A stretch of 49,158 nt of DNA from Stentor coeruleus (GCA_001970955.1 MPUH01000506.1:1-49158); one strand, 5' to 3'. Counted from the first letter of the stretch, positions 30,201 through 42,850 are shown. Translations and numbers: made by a program. Notes: generated by a model from the sequence alone, not told the origin.

Positions 30201-33200
30201 TTAAAACATGCATTTATTATGGAAGAGAAAAAGAGTTTGAAATTATTATAAAATCATTTAAATATGATGACAGTTTGCAAGAGATACTTTTTATAATTGC
30301 AATAATTGGTAGAAATCGTCATTTTACAGAGATTCTGCATAAATCATTTAGGCTTTATTTAGAATTGCCTGTAAGTGATATAGTTCAATTGCATAATGAA
30401 AATTATTTAAGTTCTTATGACAAAATCTATAAAACTTTAGCTTGTTACACAAGCAAAACAATTCAGCATTTAGCTCATTTTTGTGATCCATTCCTTTTTA
30501 AAGGCCTTTCACAATTCCCAGTTTCATCAATACTCTCAATAATCCTTGAATATCTTAAAGGTCATAACAATATATGCCATAAATGCATACATCCAGAACA
30601 AGTAAAATTTCATCTATCAGAATTTCCATCTCATATCTCCAACTTTGTGTCTATACTTAAAAATATCAGCCAAGATACTCATTTAGATATTAATATTGAC
30701 AAAGAACTTTTTATAAATTTATGTCATAAATCAGAAAATTGGGCTTTACTTGAAGCAGCCTTTGATTATCTTTATGATAAAAATCCAGAACTTCTTCTCA
30801 AAACAGCTTTGAGGACTTTTATCAAATCAAATGAAGACAAGTTTTCATTATTCAAAAAAATCTTAGCAGCAGGACATACGGGAAATGTATTAAATTATGT
30901 TTTGGATAATAAAATCAAACTTGTTGATAGTAAAAAATATTTGCAATGGGCATTAGAAAATTATCCTGAAGATGTAATGAAAGTTAATAATAGGATTTGT
31001 GAACGTATTGGAGATTGGGAGTTTATGAAAAAACTTAAAGGATTTTCATTGCAAGGAATAGTTAAATATTGTGATTTGCAAGAGATGAAAAAAGTTTTAG
31101 AAAATGAAACAAGTGTAGACCTTAAAGATGTTTGTAGACTTGCTGTGAAAAATAGAAAATTTGAGATTTTTAATTATATTATTGAGTTTTTGAGTCCATC
31201 TGAGTTAGCAGATGTGCTACAAGCTAACAATGGAGAATGTGTATTTGAACTAGCTTTTTACTGTCAAGATGCTGCTTTTACATCTTTATTACAGAAACTT
31301 GGACCTTATAATTCTACATTCTTTAATGATTTATCAAGAGATGGATATTCTCTTCTTCATTATAGACTATTATGTGGAAAATATTCAAATGCTTGGGAAC
31401 CTCTAGTTGAATCTTCAGAAGACTGGAAAAAAGGAAATTCAAAATTGATTAAGTTGTACATGAAAAAAATTTTAAAGGAAAAATTCAATTGGCTTAAAAA
31501 AATGGGCTTGAGGCAAATCAGACAAAGAAAATTTAAAAAATACAATGATAATTTGCATGAAGCTATTATAAAATCAAATAATATATATTATGATAAGATA
31601 TTATCAGCTTTGTGTTCTGCTGGGGTATGGCCATCTGATGAGCTTGTTGATTGGGTTGTGAAAACTAGATACTTTAATGCCTGTGATATTTATTTTGGCA
31701 AAATAAGTGAAAATGAATTGGAGATTAAAAAAAGAGATTATATTGAAAATGAATTAAAGCCTGAATATAAAGCTTTTAATGATTATTTACTATTGCTTAG
31801 TCTCTATGGGAACCCCCGACTGCTTAAATATACAATTCCATATGCAATATCAAATAAAATCTTAGAAATTCTCCTTTCATACAATCATTTAGTTTTATTT
31901 TTTGCCTTAATCCAAAGCAAAAATTTATTTTCTCACAACCCCTTAGAATTACTTCAAGATACTTTTCTATGCTTTAGTATCAAAAGCCAGCTAAGAATCT
32001 TAATATCATACTACCTTTTGCAATCTTCAAATTACGATCAAATTTGTAATCTTGTTAGAAATCACACAATATATCAATTGCATTTCGCATTTATTGAAGC
32101 TAAAAATATATTAAAAAATCTTATTAACCTTACAAACACCCCTCAAATCATCAGAAGCAACTTTTTAAATGAATTTCTTACAGAACTTAGAACTATCGAA
32201 AAAAAATTTAAAGATAATTTTTATATAACAACTTCATTTGATTTACAAGAACTTCAAGAAAAAATGGATAATATGAATTTTTGTTTGTTTTTTTTAACTT
32301 ATTTACGAGCATTGAAAGATATAGAATTAATAAAAAATAATTGTGGAATTAAAGAAATTTCAGTTGAGGTTAATGTAAGCACAAAGGAAGATTTGGGAAA
32401 GATAGAAAATGGGAAAATAAAAGTGAGTATTAATTTCGAGGAAAATAATCAGGACGTGAATTTTGTTGATGTGTGGTTTTCTGAGAAAATGAGCAATTGG
32501 AATGCTGTGCTGGATAAGGAGATTAAGAATTTTAGTGAAAACAAAAAATTGAATATTTTAGCTCAAGATTGTTTTGGCGATGAGGAAAGGAATAAAGAAT
32601 GGGTATATTATTTAAGGTCGAAAGCAAATAATTTATCAATACTCATAGACAATTTAAGAAACCATCCAGTGAAGAGTTTAACAATAGATGAGAATAAAGT
32701 AAAAATCCTGGAAAAAAATTTTAAAACTTGCTCATATGAACAGTTCGGTAAAAATCTTAACTTCATTCTTAATCTTCTTAACCGTACTTTTGTCTTAGAA
32801 AAGCTAAAATTAAAAGAAACAGATGAACCATCAAAATATCCTAATACAGAAAACGAATTATGTTTTACTTTCTATAAAAAAAAACTGAACTACAAACTTT
32901 TACAAGCCCCGAAATTTATTAAGCAATGGATCATCAAACTTCATAAAAGTTCTTATCTGCCATTTGTCATATCTAAAATAAAAGAGATTTTAGATTTATA
33001 CGCTGAACAATTTATAAATCTAAGAAACTCGCATATATTTTTTGATACTGAAAATTATATAAATAATATAGCCATTCCTATTAGTAAAGCATTTTCTATA
33101 GATGTTTGCCAAGTACTTTCATCACATCAAGAAGCTTTTTTAACAATTCTTAGGCATTTTAGTATCACTATGAGCCTTTTCCCGAAATTATCTTCATCAA

Positions 33201-36200
33201 TTCAAGGAATTTTCATAGACTTCACAAACGAATCAGAATCCGTATCTTTGCATATAGACCATACTATTATCATATATAGAATACCTTATGTTCTTACTAT
33301 AAATTCATCTCTTGAAAACTCTATTATTTTTAATTTACCTAAGCTTCAAAATCTCAACAATGATATCCTTATACACCTTAAAACCCCACAGCAAATTGTT
33401 TCATTGATTCTTCAGCCAAGATATCTTATGAAAAAACTAACGAGAAAAAATAAGGATATTCAAAACTTAGTAAAAATTAACTGGGAAGCTATTATTGGAG
33501 GATTAATTGGAGATCTTGATATTAATAAAAATTATGAAGGTGCTATTAAAAACTTAAGGTATATTAGAGAAGAAATAGAGAGATTTCTTTATAGAATTAC
33601 TGATTTTAAAATTTATGATGATAATGTTTATGATGAAATGAGATTGATAAAATTTTTTGATAATGAGGATAATATGATAACATTTGGACAACATAATAAG
33701 AAAAAGTTTTGGGTTGGCAATGGAAAAAAAAATATATGCCTTTGTAATGAGGAATATAAGCATAATGGAATAGTTATTGCTTTAGGGTGTGATTTAAATA
33801 ATAAAGAAGTTTTTGTTGAAACACTTTCTGGAAATTTATTCAGAATGAAATGTTTTGAAAAATGCGATATGAGTGAAATTGATTTTAAGAAATACTATAA
33901 TCTTAATAGTATGTGCATTTTTGATGAAAAAATTTTAATTTCTACTTCTGATGATTCAGATATACAGATAGTGGTTCCTGAAAACAAAGAACGAAAAGGG
34001 ATAACAAAATCTTACAACCAAAGAACAGAAAAGCTAAAATGGAAATCTAAAAAAAATACTTCTTGGATGAAAATTAATAAAAAATCATATGAGTTTAAGC
34101 TCAAATCATGCTTTTGGTATCTGTTCAGTTTAGAAAAAGCTGAACTAAATGATAATTTCTGCAAGTATTTGAATTATTCACAAAAAGTAAAGAAAATATT
34201 TTACAGCAAAAAAACTTTTCTTTTAAAACCTAAGATCATATTAAAAACTCATAATTGGACTATGCTTATTTCAATTAACTGGAAATCCTTTAATGATAAA
34301 ACTTATCTTTACAAAAAATGTGAAACCTTGTCAAGCAATATTCTAGAAAAAGTAAAAAATATTATTTTCTCATTATCTAATTTATACAACTTTTTAAATA
34401 CCCCTGAAGGATTTTCATCAGTAGATGGAGATATTCATTTTAAGCCAAAAGATATTTTATTTAGGAGAATTATATCAAAGTATTTATCCCAAATAGTCTT
34501 TAATATCGAAACCACTGAAGAAATAATCACAAAAAATGGAATAATAACAATTGGGATAAACCCTGAGACATCTTTTAGTGATTGCGATTTAAATGAAAAA
34601 AGTATTATATGCAAACTTGTTGATATTATTATCCGAAAAGAAATTGAAGAATTAGATAGTTCAAAAGTTGAAATTATTGAAAAAGATAAAAATGAAGATA
34701 TAAAAAGTAAAGATTTAGAAATGTTTTTATATATAAAGAATATAGAAAAGCTTGTATTGATTAGCCAAGTACCTGTACTTTTAAAACTTTCATCTTTGGC
34801 TTCAAAGCTTTACTCAAACAATTTCCCTGTTCGTATAGTATTAGATATGCATAATAGAGATAAAATCCCAATGCCAGTAAAAAATCTTTATAATGGTGTT
34901 GAAATTTTAACTTTTACTTACTGTTGCAACTATTATAATATTTATACATTCCAAGAAATTGCTGAAACTATAAACATAAGACCTTATAATTCTTTATATA
35001 TATTCAATGCTAGATCATCCATATCAAAATGCCGAAGAGCAGCTGAAGATAATATAATTTCTGAGGTTTATAAAAATAGTGATGAGAATATTAGAAATGT
35101 TTATAACCAGCTATTAAAATCTCAATACAGATATTTTGTAATCAGTGAGTCTCAGTATTTAGGTAAATATGATTATGTATTCCCGACAAAATATATGATA
35201 AATAAAAGATTTTATGTGAATCTTATTAAACTTAAAGACGATAAATATGAGTCTAAAATAATTTTAGTTACATATTATCGATCATATCCGGTATACTTTA
35301 GAATACTTGGTTATTCACTGAAAACTGAAATTAAAAAAATTAATTACCCTTTGTTTTGTATGAGAAAAGTTGGCTCAGTATTTGAACNCTTATAAAAAAT
35401 TAAAAATTATATTAGATTTTATAATGTAAAAAATACTTTAGAATACTTGGTTATTCACTGAAAACTGAAATTAAAAAAATTAATTACCCTTTGTTTTGTA
35501 TGAGAAAAGTTGGCTCAGTATTTGAACCAGTAATCAATGATAATAATTTTTTTGATTTGTTTTTCAATAAAAAACAAATTAAGAATATTTTTGTGAAGAA
35601 AAATACTAAATTTATGTGTTATATTGTTGCTGATAAAGAGTATGAAATTTATGTGAAAAACAAAAAAAATGCTGTTGTTGAGTCTGAGATGGAAAAAATT
35701 GAAGAAAAGTCAGAATGGGATGGCTTGTCTGTTTATAGATTAAGTTTCGAAGCAAAAGATGAAGGAATTTATTTTATAACTCATCAAGGATATTTAGTTC
35801 CTTCAGACTTTACCTTAAGTGTGAAAAAAGATATCCCTGTAATTGTAAAACTGAAATACTCTAAATTAAGCTTATCATTCGAACTCACTTTCAGCAATTG
35901 TAAAAACCTATATTCAGTTTTATATGAGTCTACCCCTAAAAGTTTCATATTCAAAAACAAAATTTTAAATATTGACTTAACTTCTAACAATCAGCCAATC
36001 TCTTTTAAAAAAAATTTAACCAACAATTCACTACAAATATTTCCATCAAGACCCTTGAAACCAACATATATTATGATAGTAACTTTAGATTCAATTCATG
36101 TTCAAGGAAGTCCTATTAAAGTAACTCTAGCTGATAGTTTCTATGCAAGATATACAAATTTCATAAATCTTCAACAAAAAAACTCATCTTATTTTGAGAC

Positions 36201-37233
36201 TTTAAATTTAATTCTTGTCAATCAAGATTTATCGAAAGTTTATATGAAGTACTTTAAGAGCATAAGGTTAGAGAAAATTGTTGCGATGATAAAAACGACT
36301 AACAAAAACAAAAAAAATTTAAAACCCTTAAATTTCTTAAATGCTACTAAAAACTTTTTATTAAATCCAAATACCAAGATTTTTAAGAATTTTGATGGTA
36401 TGTATCAACTTGAAAAAAATGTTGACTCTAGTATGCTTTACTGTTTAAGTAATATTTTCGCTAATGCAATTATTCACATGGAAGATTTACCACTTCAACT
36501 TCATCCAAGATTGTTCTTAAAATGCAGTGATTTGAAAATACTAAAAAAATCGCAATTAGCTATAAAATTAGAAGTTTTGAAACAGTTATCTTCTGAAGAA
36601 TTAGAAAATAAAAATCTTAATTTTACAGTTGAAGACAAAGGCGAAATAATTCCATTATTTCCTAATGGAGAAAATACTAAAGTTACATCAGAAAATTTGA
36701 ATGATTATATTCAAAGAACAGCAAATTGGGAATACTATAATTGCTCAAGTGACTCAATAAAATCTTTTCAAGAATGTTTTGAACAACTCTACCTAAACTT
36801 TACTAAGAAAGAATTATATAGAATATTTATTGAAGGACCTAAACTTCGTGTTGAGATTTTGAAAAACAAAATTAGATGCCATTCTTCAATGAATTTTCAA
36901 AAGAATTTGATTATTAACTGGCTCAGTAAAAAATCTAGTGAAGACTTCGCAAACTTCCTTAAATTTGTTACAGGTTTTCCTTATATTAATTTTCTTAAAT
37001 TCAACTGGCATATAAACCTGAAGAAATTACAAAAATGCCCACCTTTTTTATATAGGTCTAAAATGATATTACCTTATCGATTTGAACTTAAAAAAAGAAT
37101 AAGGATTTATCAAATTGAATTACCAAAAGCTGACATCTCTTCAAATACGCTTTGTTTCCCAAATATCACTAATGAGAATTCAATTGATATTTTAATGAAA
37201 ATTGCGTATGAGGAAAATACAAAAAATAATTAG
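27212..37233 (+). CDS. giant HECT-like protein with ankyrin-like and filamin-type regions
   Basis: About 3288 residues once a 15-nt intron (GTAACTTTTATTTAG, 27589-27603) and the apparent assembly duplication at 35388-35527 are removed; the total then divides exactly by three. Long alpha-helical N-terminal part with ankyrin-like units (for example LVEIALYNKLENMVLYLVSI, RDGYSLLHYRLLCGKY). Residues about 2790-2925 look like filamin/Ig repeats (DEGIYFITHQG; IMIVTLDSIHVQGSPIKVTL). The last ~250 residues are a HECT domain: LNFTVEDKGEIIPLFPNGEN, VTSENLNDYI, FLKFVTGF, and the C-lobe active-site strip LPKADISSNTLCFP. The catalytic Cys position is Ser (residue 3258, codon 37138-37140), so thioester transfer should fail unless Cys3263 substitutes. 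Probably a ubiquitin-binding scaffold or pseudoligase. Filamin plus HECT is seen in AREL1. Confidence 0.85.
35293..35527. repeat. 95-bp direct duplication around n inside the HECT-like gene (artefact)
   Basis: 35293-35387 and 35433-35527 are identical (offset 140). The n at 35388 follows copy 1, and the 45 nt between copies contain stops in the gene frame. Joining the end of copy 1 to 35528 restores an uninterrupted frame across VGSVFEP. This points to two unmerged contig ends, not a broken gene. Confidence 0.85.
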
Positions 37234-37745
37234 AATTATTAGCCTTAATTATTAGAATGCATAGGTATTGATTTGGCCAATTTATTTTTTATAGCTTTAC
37301 ATTATATCTTTAAATAAAAATACTTAATCAGTTTTAGACTTTTGAATAAAATGAATTAATATGATGTATATATCAATCAATAACTCAAGATAGAGCTGAA
37401 GTAATTAATTAACTTGAAATAAACAAATGTCATATACAAAAATTAATATGAACCCATGAAAGAGAATTTTTATAGGCCTTACAAGGTCTGGACAATAGTC
37501 AAGTGATAATTCCTAACTAATACTAATAAATATATAATATAACTAACATATTAAACGTAATTTTACAATAAAAATCTAACTCTTATAATAAAAAATCTCT
37601 CATATGCATTTACTTCACTGCAATTATTTTAAAATCTTCAAACCCCAGCAACATTTATTCCGCTTCTATTCCAATAACTATTATCCTCTATCTAAAACCC
37701 ATAAACCTTATTTACCTTAGCCAATCAATTTTATACCTTAATTAT
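37234..37745. other. convergent intergenic spacer
   Basis: 3' flanks of the HECT-like gene and PKA-R gene. AT-rich; C-rich on the plus strand near the PKA-R stop (37600-37740), which is G-rich on its coding strand, as for other 3' flanks. Nothing else seen. Confidence 0.55.
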
Positions 37746-38921
37746 CTAAACTTTTGTTTTTGCGACAATATCTTCATAATGTTTCGCGTTCCTTCTCAAA
37801 ATATCTTCTAAAGGTCCAAGCAATCGTTTAAACGAATGCCTATCTAAAACTAAGCACTTTAAATCAGAAACAGCTTGAACATTAGCTGCCCTAGGTTCAT
37901 TTCTAATCAAAGCTAACTCTCCAAAATAATCCCCAGGCATATATCTAAGTACTTCTTGTGCTGGCTGATCTGGGTTTAAAACTTTTGTTGCAACAGCATT
38001 TCCTTCTTCTACTATATAAAAAACATTCCCTTCTTCTCCTTGTCTTATAACAAAATCATTTGCTGCAAAAAATAATGTTTTTAAAACATCAGCAAGTTGG
38101 GAACGCTCATAAGGATCCATACCTGCTAAAAGTTCAACTTTTGAAAGAAAGTCAGCATATTTTTCTCTCCTCCTCATAGCTGCATCTTTTACTATATGAT
38201 TAAAACATTCTCGGTCTAAACTCCATAAAATACATTGACCGTCTGCGATAATTGTCGCTGCTCGTGGAGCATTGTAAAGTAGGGCTAATTCACCAAATGC
38301 ATCGCCAGCTGAATAATCCTTTATATGTTTGTCTTCTCCAGCTATTTTCTTATAACATTTAAGATTTCCAGACTCAACAATATATAATTCATTTCCACCA
38401 TCGCCTTCTCTAATCACAGTATCCCCATTATTAACTTTTTTTTCTTCCATAGCCTGAATGACAATATTTTTTTCTGTTCCATGTAAATGTGAAAACATAA
38501 ACGAAGTGCTCAAACGTTTAGACAAATGTTTCTCAGTTTCTTGACTTTTTGGAATAACCCTTGGATGAAAATCTTCTTTTTTATTCCATTTACCATAAGC
38601 TTCAGCAGAAACAGCAGAACGATGTCTATTTGGATGAGAAGGTTTTTGAGGAAGTTCTTCAACTGTGTCTTCTTCAGAGCTTTCACTATTTTCATCCTCT
38701 GAACCATGTTCAGCTTGTAGTTTAAGCCTTGCTACTTCTTTTCTTAACATGTGTAATTCTGCCTTTTGTGATAACTGCCCTTCACGACCAAGTTTTTTTT
38801 GCAGTAAATTCATTAGGAAATGTAAAGGATCTTCAGGTTTTTTTACAAGCAAAGTTGCTACAATGTCTTTTAGGAATGGGTTTAAGACCGAATTTGCATA
38901 GTCTTTGTTTTGAGCACTCAT
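37746..38921 (-). CDS. cAMP-dependent protein kinase regulatory subunit
   Basis: 391 residues, normal for PKA-R. N-terminal docking/dimerisation-like helix pair at about 11-45 (NPFLKDIVATLLVKKPEDPL), then a heptad stretch and acidic linker (about 73-90). The inhibitor segment is NRHRSAVSAEAYG (98-110), resembling RI-type R-R-G-A-I-S-A-E. Two CNBDs follow; phosphate-binding cassettes are FGELALLYNAPRAATI (209-224) and FGELALIRNEPRAANV (333-348), both with the Glu and Arg that bind cAMP. It holds the catalytic subunit inactive until cAMP binds. By similarity to other ciliates, a regulator of ciliary beating. No intron. Start at 38921 is the only upstream Met. Confidence 0.97.
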   Translation of the reverse strand: MSAQNKDYANSVLNPFLKDIVATLLVKKPEDPLHFLMNLLQKKLGREGQLSQKAELHMLRKEVARLKLQAEHGSEDENSESSEEDTVEELPQKPSHPNRHRSAVSAEAYGKWNKKEDFHPRVIPKSQETEKHLSKRLSTSFMFSHLHGTEKNIVIQAMEEKKVNNGDTVIREGDGGNELYIVESGNLKCYKKIAGEDKHIKDYSAGDAFGELALLYNAPRAATIIADGQCILWSLDRECFNHIVKDAAMRRREKYADFLSKVELLAGMDPYERSQLADVLKTLFFAANDFVIRQGEEGNVFYIVEEGNAVATKVLNPDQPAQEVLRYMPGDYFGELALIRNEPRAANVQAVSDLKCLVLDRHSFKRLLGPLEDILRRNAKHYEDIVAKTKV

Positions 38922-39619
38922 TTACTATATTATTAAAATAGTGAATTTGGCAAGTTTTAGGATGATGGGAATTTTTGTTAGAAGTGTTGGAGTTTGGGGT
39001 TGGGTGTAGTTTTTATGGATGAGGATGTGGAAAAAAGATATGGGATTTCTAGGAAGATGATGTAGGATTTTGGGATGATTTTTGAGAAAGAAGATTTTTT
39101 TTAAATTTTTAAGACTGGGAAAATGTGGGAGTTTATGTTTTGGAAGACGATTTTAGGTGGAGTAGTATAATTTGATGGGAGTTTTTAGAATCTTGTGGTA
39201 TAATAGGCTTTTTTTGTAATAAGATGCTATAGTTATTTTTATGAAATACTTTTAATTATCGAATTGAGAATAAAAGAACTCTTATCAGCCTTAGAAGAAA
39301 ATACTAATCCTTATAATTTCATCTATAAATCTAAAAAATCAATGTCAGAGTTTCCACATTTGTATAAATTCCAAATCAATTTCTCCATAGTAATAATTTG
39401 GCAATAAATCACTCTGAAATCATTTCTATTACCTATTATACCATAAAATATTATGTTAAATCCAAATCCAATCTTCTACCTAAAAATAGGCATAAACCAT
39501 AACTTATCAAGTTTTCATTATTCCCTATCTAATAAATATATGTATTAAAAATTCAATTTATATATCCTATATTTATTCACCCTTACTATTATTCTAAAAG
39601 AAATCAAAGCTTATATATA
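38922..39619. promoter_or_regulatory. divergent intergenic region
   Basis: Upstream of PKA-R (minus) and of the small ORF at 39620 (plus). Strongly G-rich on the plus strand from 38940 to about 39200 and more C-containing after 39290, the same switch as at 16811-18184. No gene in it. Confidence 0.45.
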
Positions 39620-39898
39620 ATGGCATCTTTGTCTGAATTCTTAGTTGGAGCATATACAGGAGTGATAATTCGTGAAGAGTATTATTTTCCAACTCCTGAG
39701 AAAATAAAACATGCTTTTAAAATCTATAAAGATAATAAAACTACCAAAACTGAAGAAAAACTAAAGGCAAGTAATTTGTTAAGGAATATTTTTATGCCTG
39801 TACCCGAACTAGTATATATTCAAGTTTCTAAACTTTTAAATGTTTTGTTAAAATACTTATTTCTTAGCTTAAAGGTAATAATCATAGAGTTATTATAG
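39620..39898 (+). CDS. small hypothetical protein
   Basis: 92 codons with ATG, preceded by TATA-like sequence. Charged and helical to about residue 75 (FPTPEKIKHAFKIYKDNK, KTEEKLKASNLLRNIFMPVP), then hydrophobic. A possible 15-nt intron, GTAATAATCATAGAG at 39856-39870, has A at position 10; splicing it would drop five residues and keep the stop. No family recognised. It may be the surviving 5' part of a larger decayed gene, because 3 kb of gene-poor DNA follows. Confidence 0.45.
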   Translation: MASLSEFLVGAYTGVIIREEYYFPTPEKIKHAFKIYKDNKTTKTEEKLKASNLLRNIFMPVPELVYIQVSKLLNVLLKYLFLSLKVIIIELL

Positions 39899-42850
39899 GA
39901 ATTAAGCAATACGCTTAGAAATTAGGTATAGAAATGCTAGAAGGATAAGATTTTTAGAGAAATATTTGAAGAGGCTGATATTTTTTATGAGGTTTTTGAG
40001 AGTATTTTCTCTGCTTTGCTTTGATTTTATATTAATAATTGACTGAATGAGTTAGATGATATAAAATCAAAATTTTATAGGGATTATAAGATATTTAATA
40101 TATGTTTTAGTTAGAAATATAAATTTGTTGGAATTTTAAAAATATTTTTTAAGTCTTGAATAGTTAACCTATATAGTGTGTGCTTTAAGATTCTTTTATA
40201 AATAAAGTAAATAGATAATATGAATGTTGATAATATTACAAATGATGTATAATTATTGATTAAATAAAATTAAGAAATTGTATAAAAGCTGATTTTTAAG
40301 AGAAGATTAAAATATAAAATATCAGCTTATCAGTTTTATAATAAATACAGATCATGATTTTAAAAGTAAAAAAACACTAGCGATACAATAATAATTGAAA
40401 TATTTTTATGTAGAAATATTGTATCTACTTTATTTTTCAAAGATAATTTTATGTTTATTTTTTAAACAAGATATATAAGCATGAAAATAACTATACTAAG
40501 AGACTTTAATTTTAAACTTATCAGGAAAATAAAAAACAAATTGAATCTACTGTATTGTAAAATTATAAAAAATACAATGTACTTTTTTGATATGAATATA
40601 ATTTGAATAGAAAATCATGATTAAAAAATATTTTCAGTGTTTTTATTTGTGTTAAAGAAAAAATCCTACTTTTGAAAAATTCTTAAACAAATTTATAAAA
40701 GCCTATAATAAAGCCAAGAAAAAACTCATAGCAAAGTTTATGATTATTATTCATCTATATAAAGTATCTACATTAATCTTTTCATTATATTAAAAAATTA
40801 TTAATATAGCAAAAGCATCCTTAATCATGATCATTATTTTAAAGCCTATATTGATTATACTCTTAAATTGATAAGAATACTATACAAGATTGAATGATTG
40901 TCATATATTTTCATATTAAAATATCATTCTCATTTTTAAAGAGCATTTTTCAAAATTCATATTCCAACTATATACCTATGTAAAACATAACACAATTCAA
41001 ATCATAACTCAAATTAATCAAAATTGATTATCATATCTAGCTTAAACCAAAGCATTTAATACATTTTTGATTTTAAAGTGCCTATTAGAAAATCTTAAAC
41101 TTAAAATTTATATAACCAAGCAAAACCTAAAAATATTATATTATAACATAAATTGATTAGTAAGATATTTTTTCTTTTTATAATGAAACAAAGGCTAAAT
41201 GAATGTTACAAAATCTATTGATATCTTTGGAACTTTGATTCTTGACCTTTATCTATAATTTTTCTAATTTATATCTTACTATAATAGCCTTTATTTTATA
41301 TAATTTATCTAATATTTAGTAAATCCTTAATATATCCTAATAGGATATAATGTTTTTTAATTATCAGTCTAATTGGAAAATGGTTACATTTTTCATTTGC
41401 ATATCTTTAAAAATGTCCGAATTTTTCTTTAGCTTTTCAAGAAATGCCCCTTATATAAAAGCCTTTTAGACTTTAAAATCCTCACAAATCTCTTCAAAAA
41501 ACTTTATTGAGGCTAATATTAAAACTTATAAAAAATCCTAAAGAAAAATTCCCAACTTTTCACTATCCCGAAAATCTTTAAAGCATATTCTAACTTTTGT
41601 ATCAAAATTATGTTCTTTAACTTGAGTTTTTATCAAACTATAAAGAATGATTTCTTATCGTGACTAGAATTTATCTTGGCAATAGCAATTCTCAAAAGAG
41701 TTTACAGTCGCATCAAGGTTTTATATATAAGGATTACTTAGTTATTATCATCAGCTTTCTGTATTTAGTTCTATACCCAATTCAATAACAATAAAGATAT
41801 TTGTTTCAAGCAACTAGAACAAAAATTTTATCGGACAATAATTAATCCAATTACAGGCATATATACTGAAATACAAAGGAAATATGCCCGTTCACACTGA
41901 TTATGTAGGAAACTTATCTTATTCAATCTTCAGGTCCAAAAGAAATTTTTTAATCAGCAAACGTCAACCGAGAATTGCATCAATAAAAAAACCCAGTATG
42001 TGGTAAAAATAAAAACATGCGCTAAGATCTGAGTATGATAAGGCAGAGGATTTTAAAGTACCTGCCAATAGGCTTTTATGTGAAAATATAAGTTTTGNTT
42101 AAAAAAAATATAAGTTTTGAATAAAAATTAACAAGGCTAAAAGTTGGACGCGAATTCTGATAACCCAGNCTTTTATGTGAAAATATAAGTTTTGAATAAA
42201 AATTAACAAGGCTAAAAGTTGGACGCGAATTCTGATAACCCAGTTAAATAAAGGATGCAAATGAGGGAAGATGAAAAGAAACAGATTATAGACAAGGAAA
42301 ACTATAAAAGGAAAAAAGTTAAAAGGGTCTATTGATAAAAATTATTATTTTGATAAGGATTTGGAAGGAGAAGAGAAAATTTATGAGATTCAAGATGATT
42401 ATCTTAGAGATAGCCTAACTATGCAAATGGTATAAAACTTCATCACAACAATGGATAAATAATGAAACTGGAGTCTTTGCTTCATGAAGAGAAATTAAAA
42501 ATAATCCAACTCGATGAGTTTTAAAAAGATTATGATAATAAAAAGGCTATAATAAATTATAGAAATATCTATGTTTGAGTTTAGCTTTAAGATTGTTTAG
42601 ATAGTTTAATAATCCTTGATAATATGCTAAACTTGAATTTTGTGTTTTATAAAGATTATGTATTGAAATTTATTATGTTAATATTTGTAATCCTTTCTTA
42701 ATAAACTCCTATTTCCCTAATCTTTTTTTCCAATCTTAAAATCAAGCACTAAACCAAAAACCAGACCATTTTTATATATAAAAGTACCTTTTCATAGCCT
42801 TATTTCTTATATTTTTACAACAAATATTTAATTCATCAACTCAAATAAAA
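39899..42850. other. 3-kb gene-poor region with two assembly breaks
   Basis: The longest stretch without a supported gene. 39900-41600 is extremely AT-rich and stop codons occur in every frame at about the rate expected for such composition. Between roughly 41890 and 42330 there are coding-like fragments interrupted by stops (for example SEYDKAEDFKVPANRLLCEN at 42023-42082), which might be a gene remnant. Single n bases at 42098 and 42169 mark assembly breaks. No RNA gene, intron array or transposon end recognised. Confidence 0.55.
42073..42243. repeat. overlapping direct duplications around two n bases (artefact)
   Basis: 42105-42168 is repeated at 42180-42243 (64 bp, offset 75), and 42073-42097 is repeated at 42170-42194 (25 bp, offset 97). 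The n bases at 42098 and 42169 lie exactly at the copy ends. Three contig ends seem to overlap here without being merged. Confidence 0.75.

Noticed and set aside
40600-41600. Minus strand reads like a protein if all three stops are taken as Gln or Trp (Condylostoma-type code)
   Set aside because: Stop frequency is about what random AT-rich DNA gives, and all clear genes here use the standard code.
41890-42330. Possible degenerate gene on the plus strand
   Set aside because: Open pieces of up to about 27 codons interrupted by stops, no domain recognised, and overlap with assembly breaks; mentioned only as a remnant candidate.
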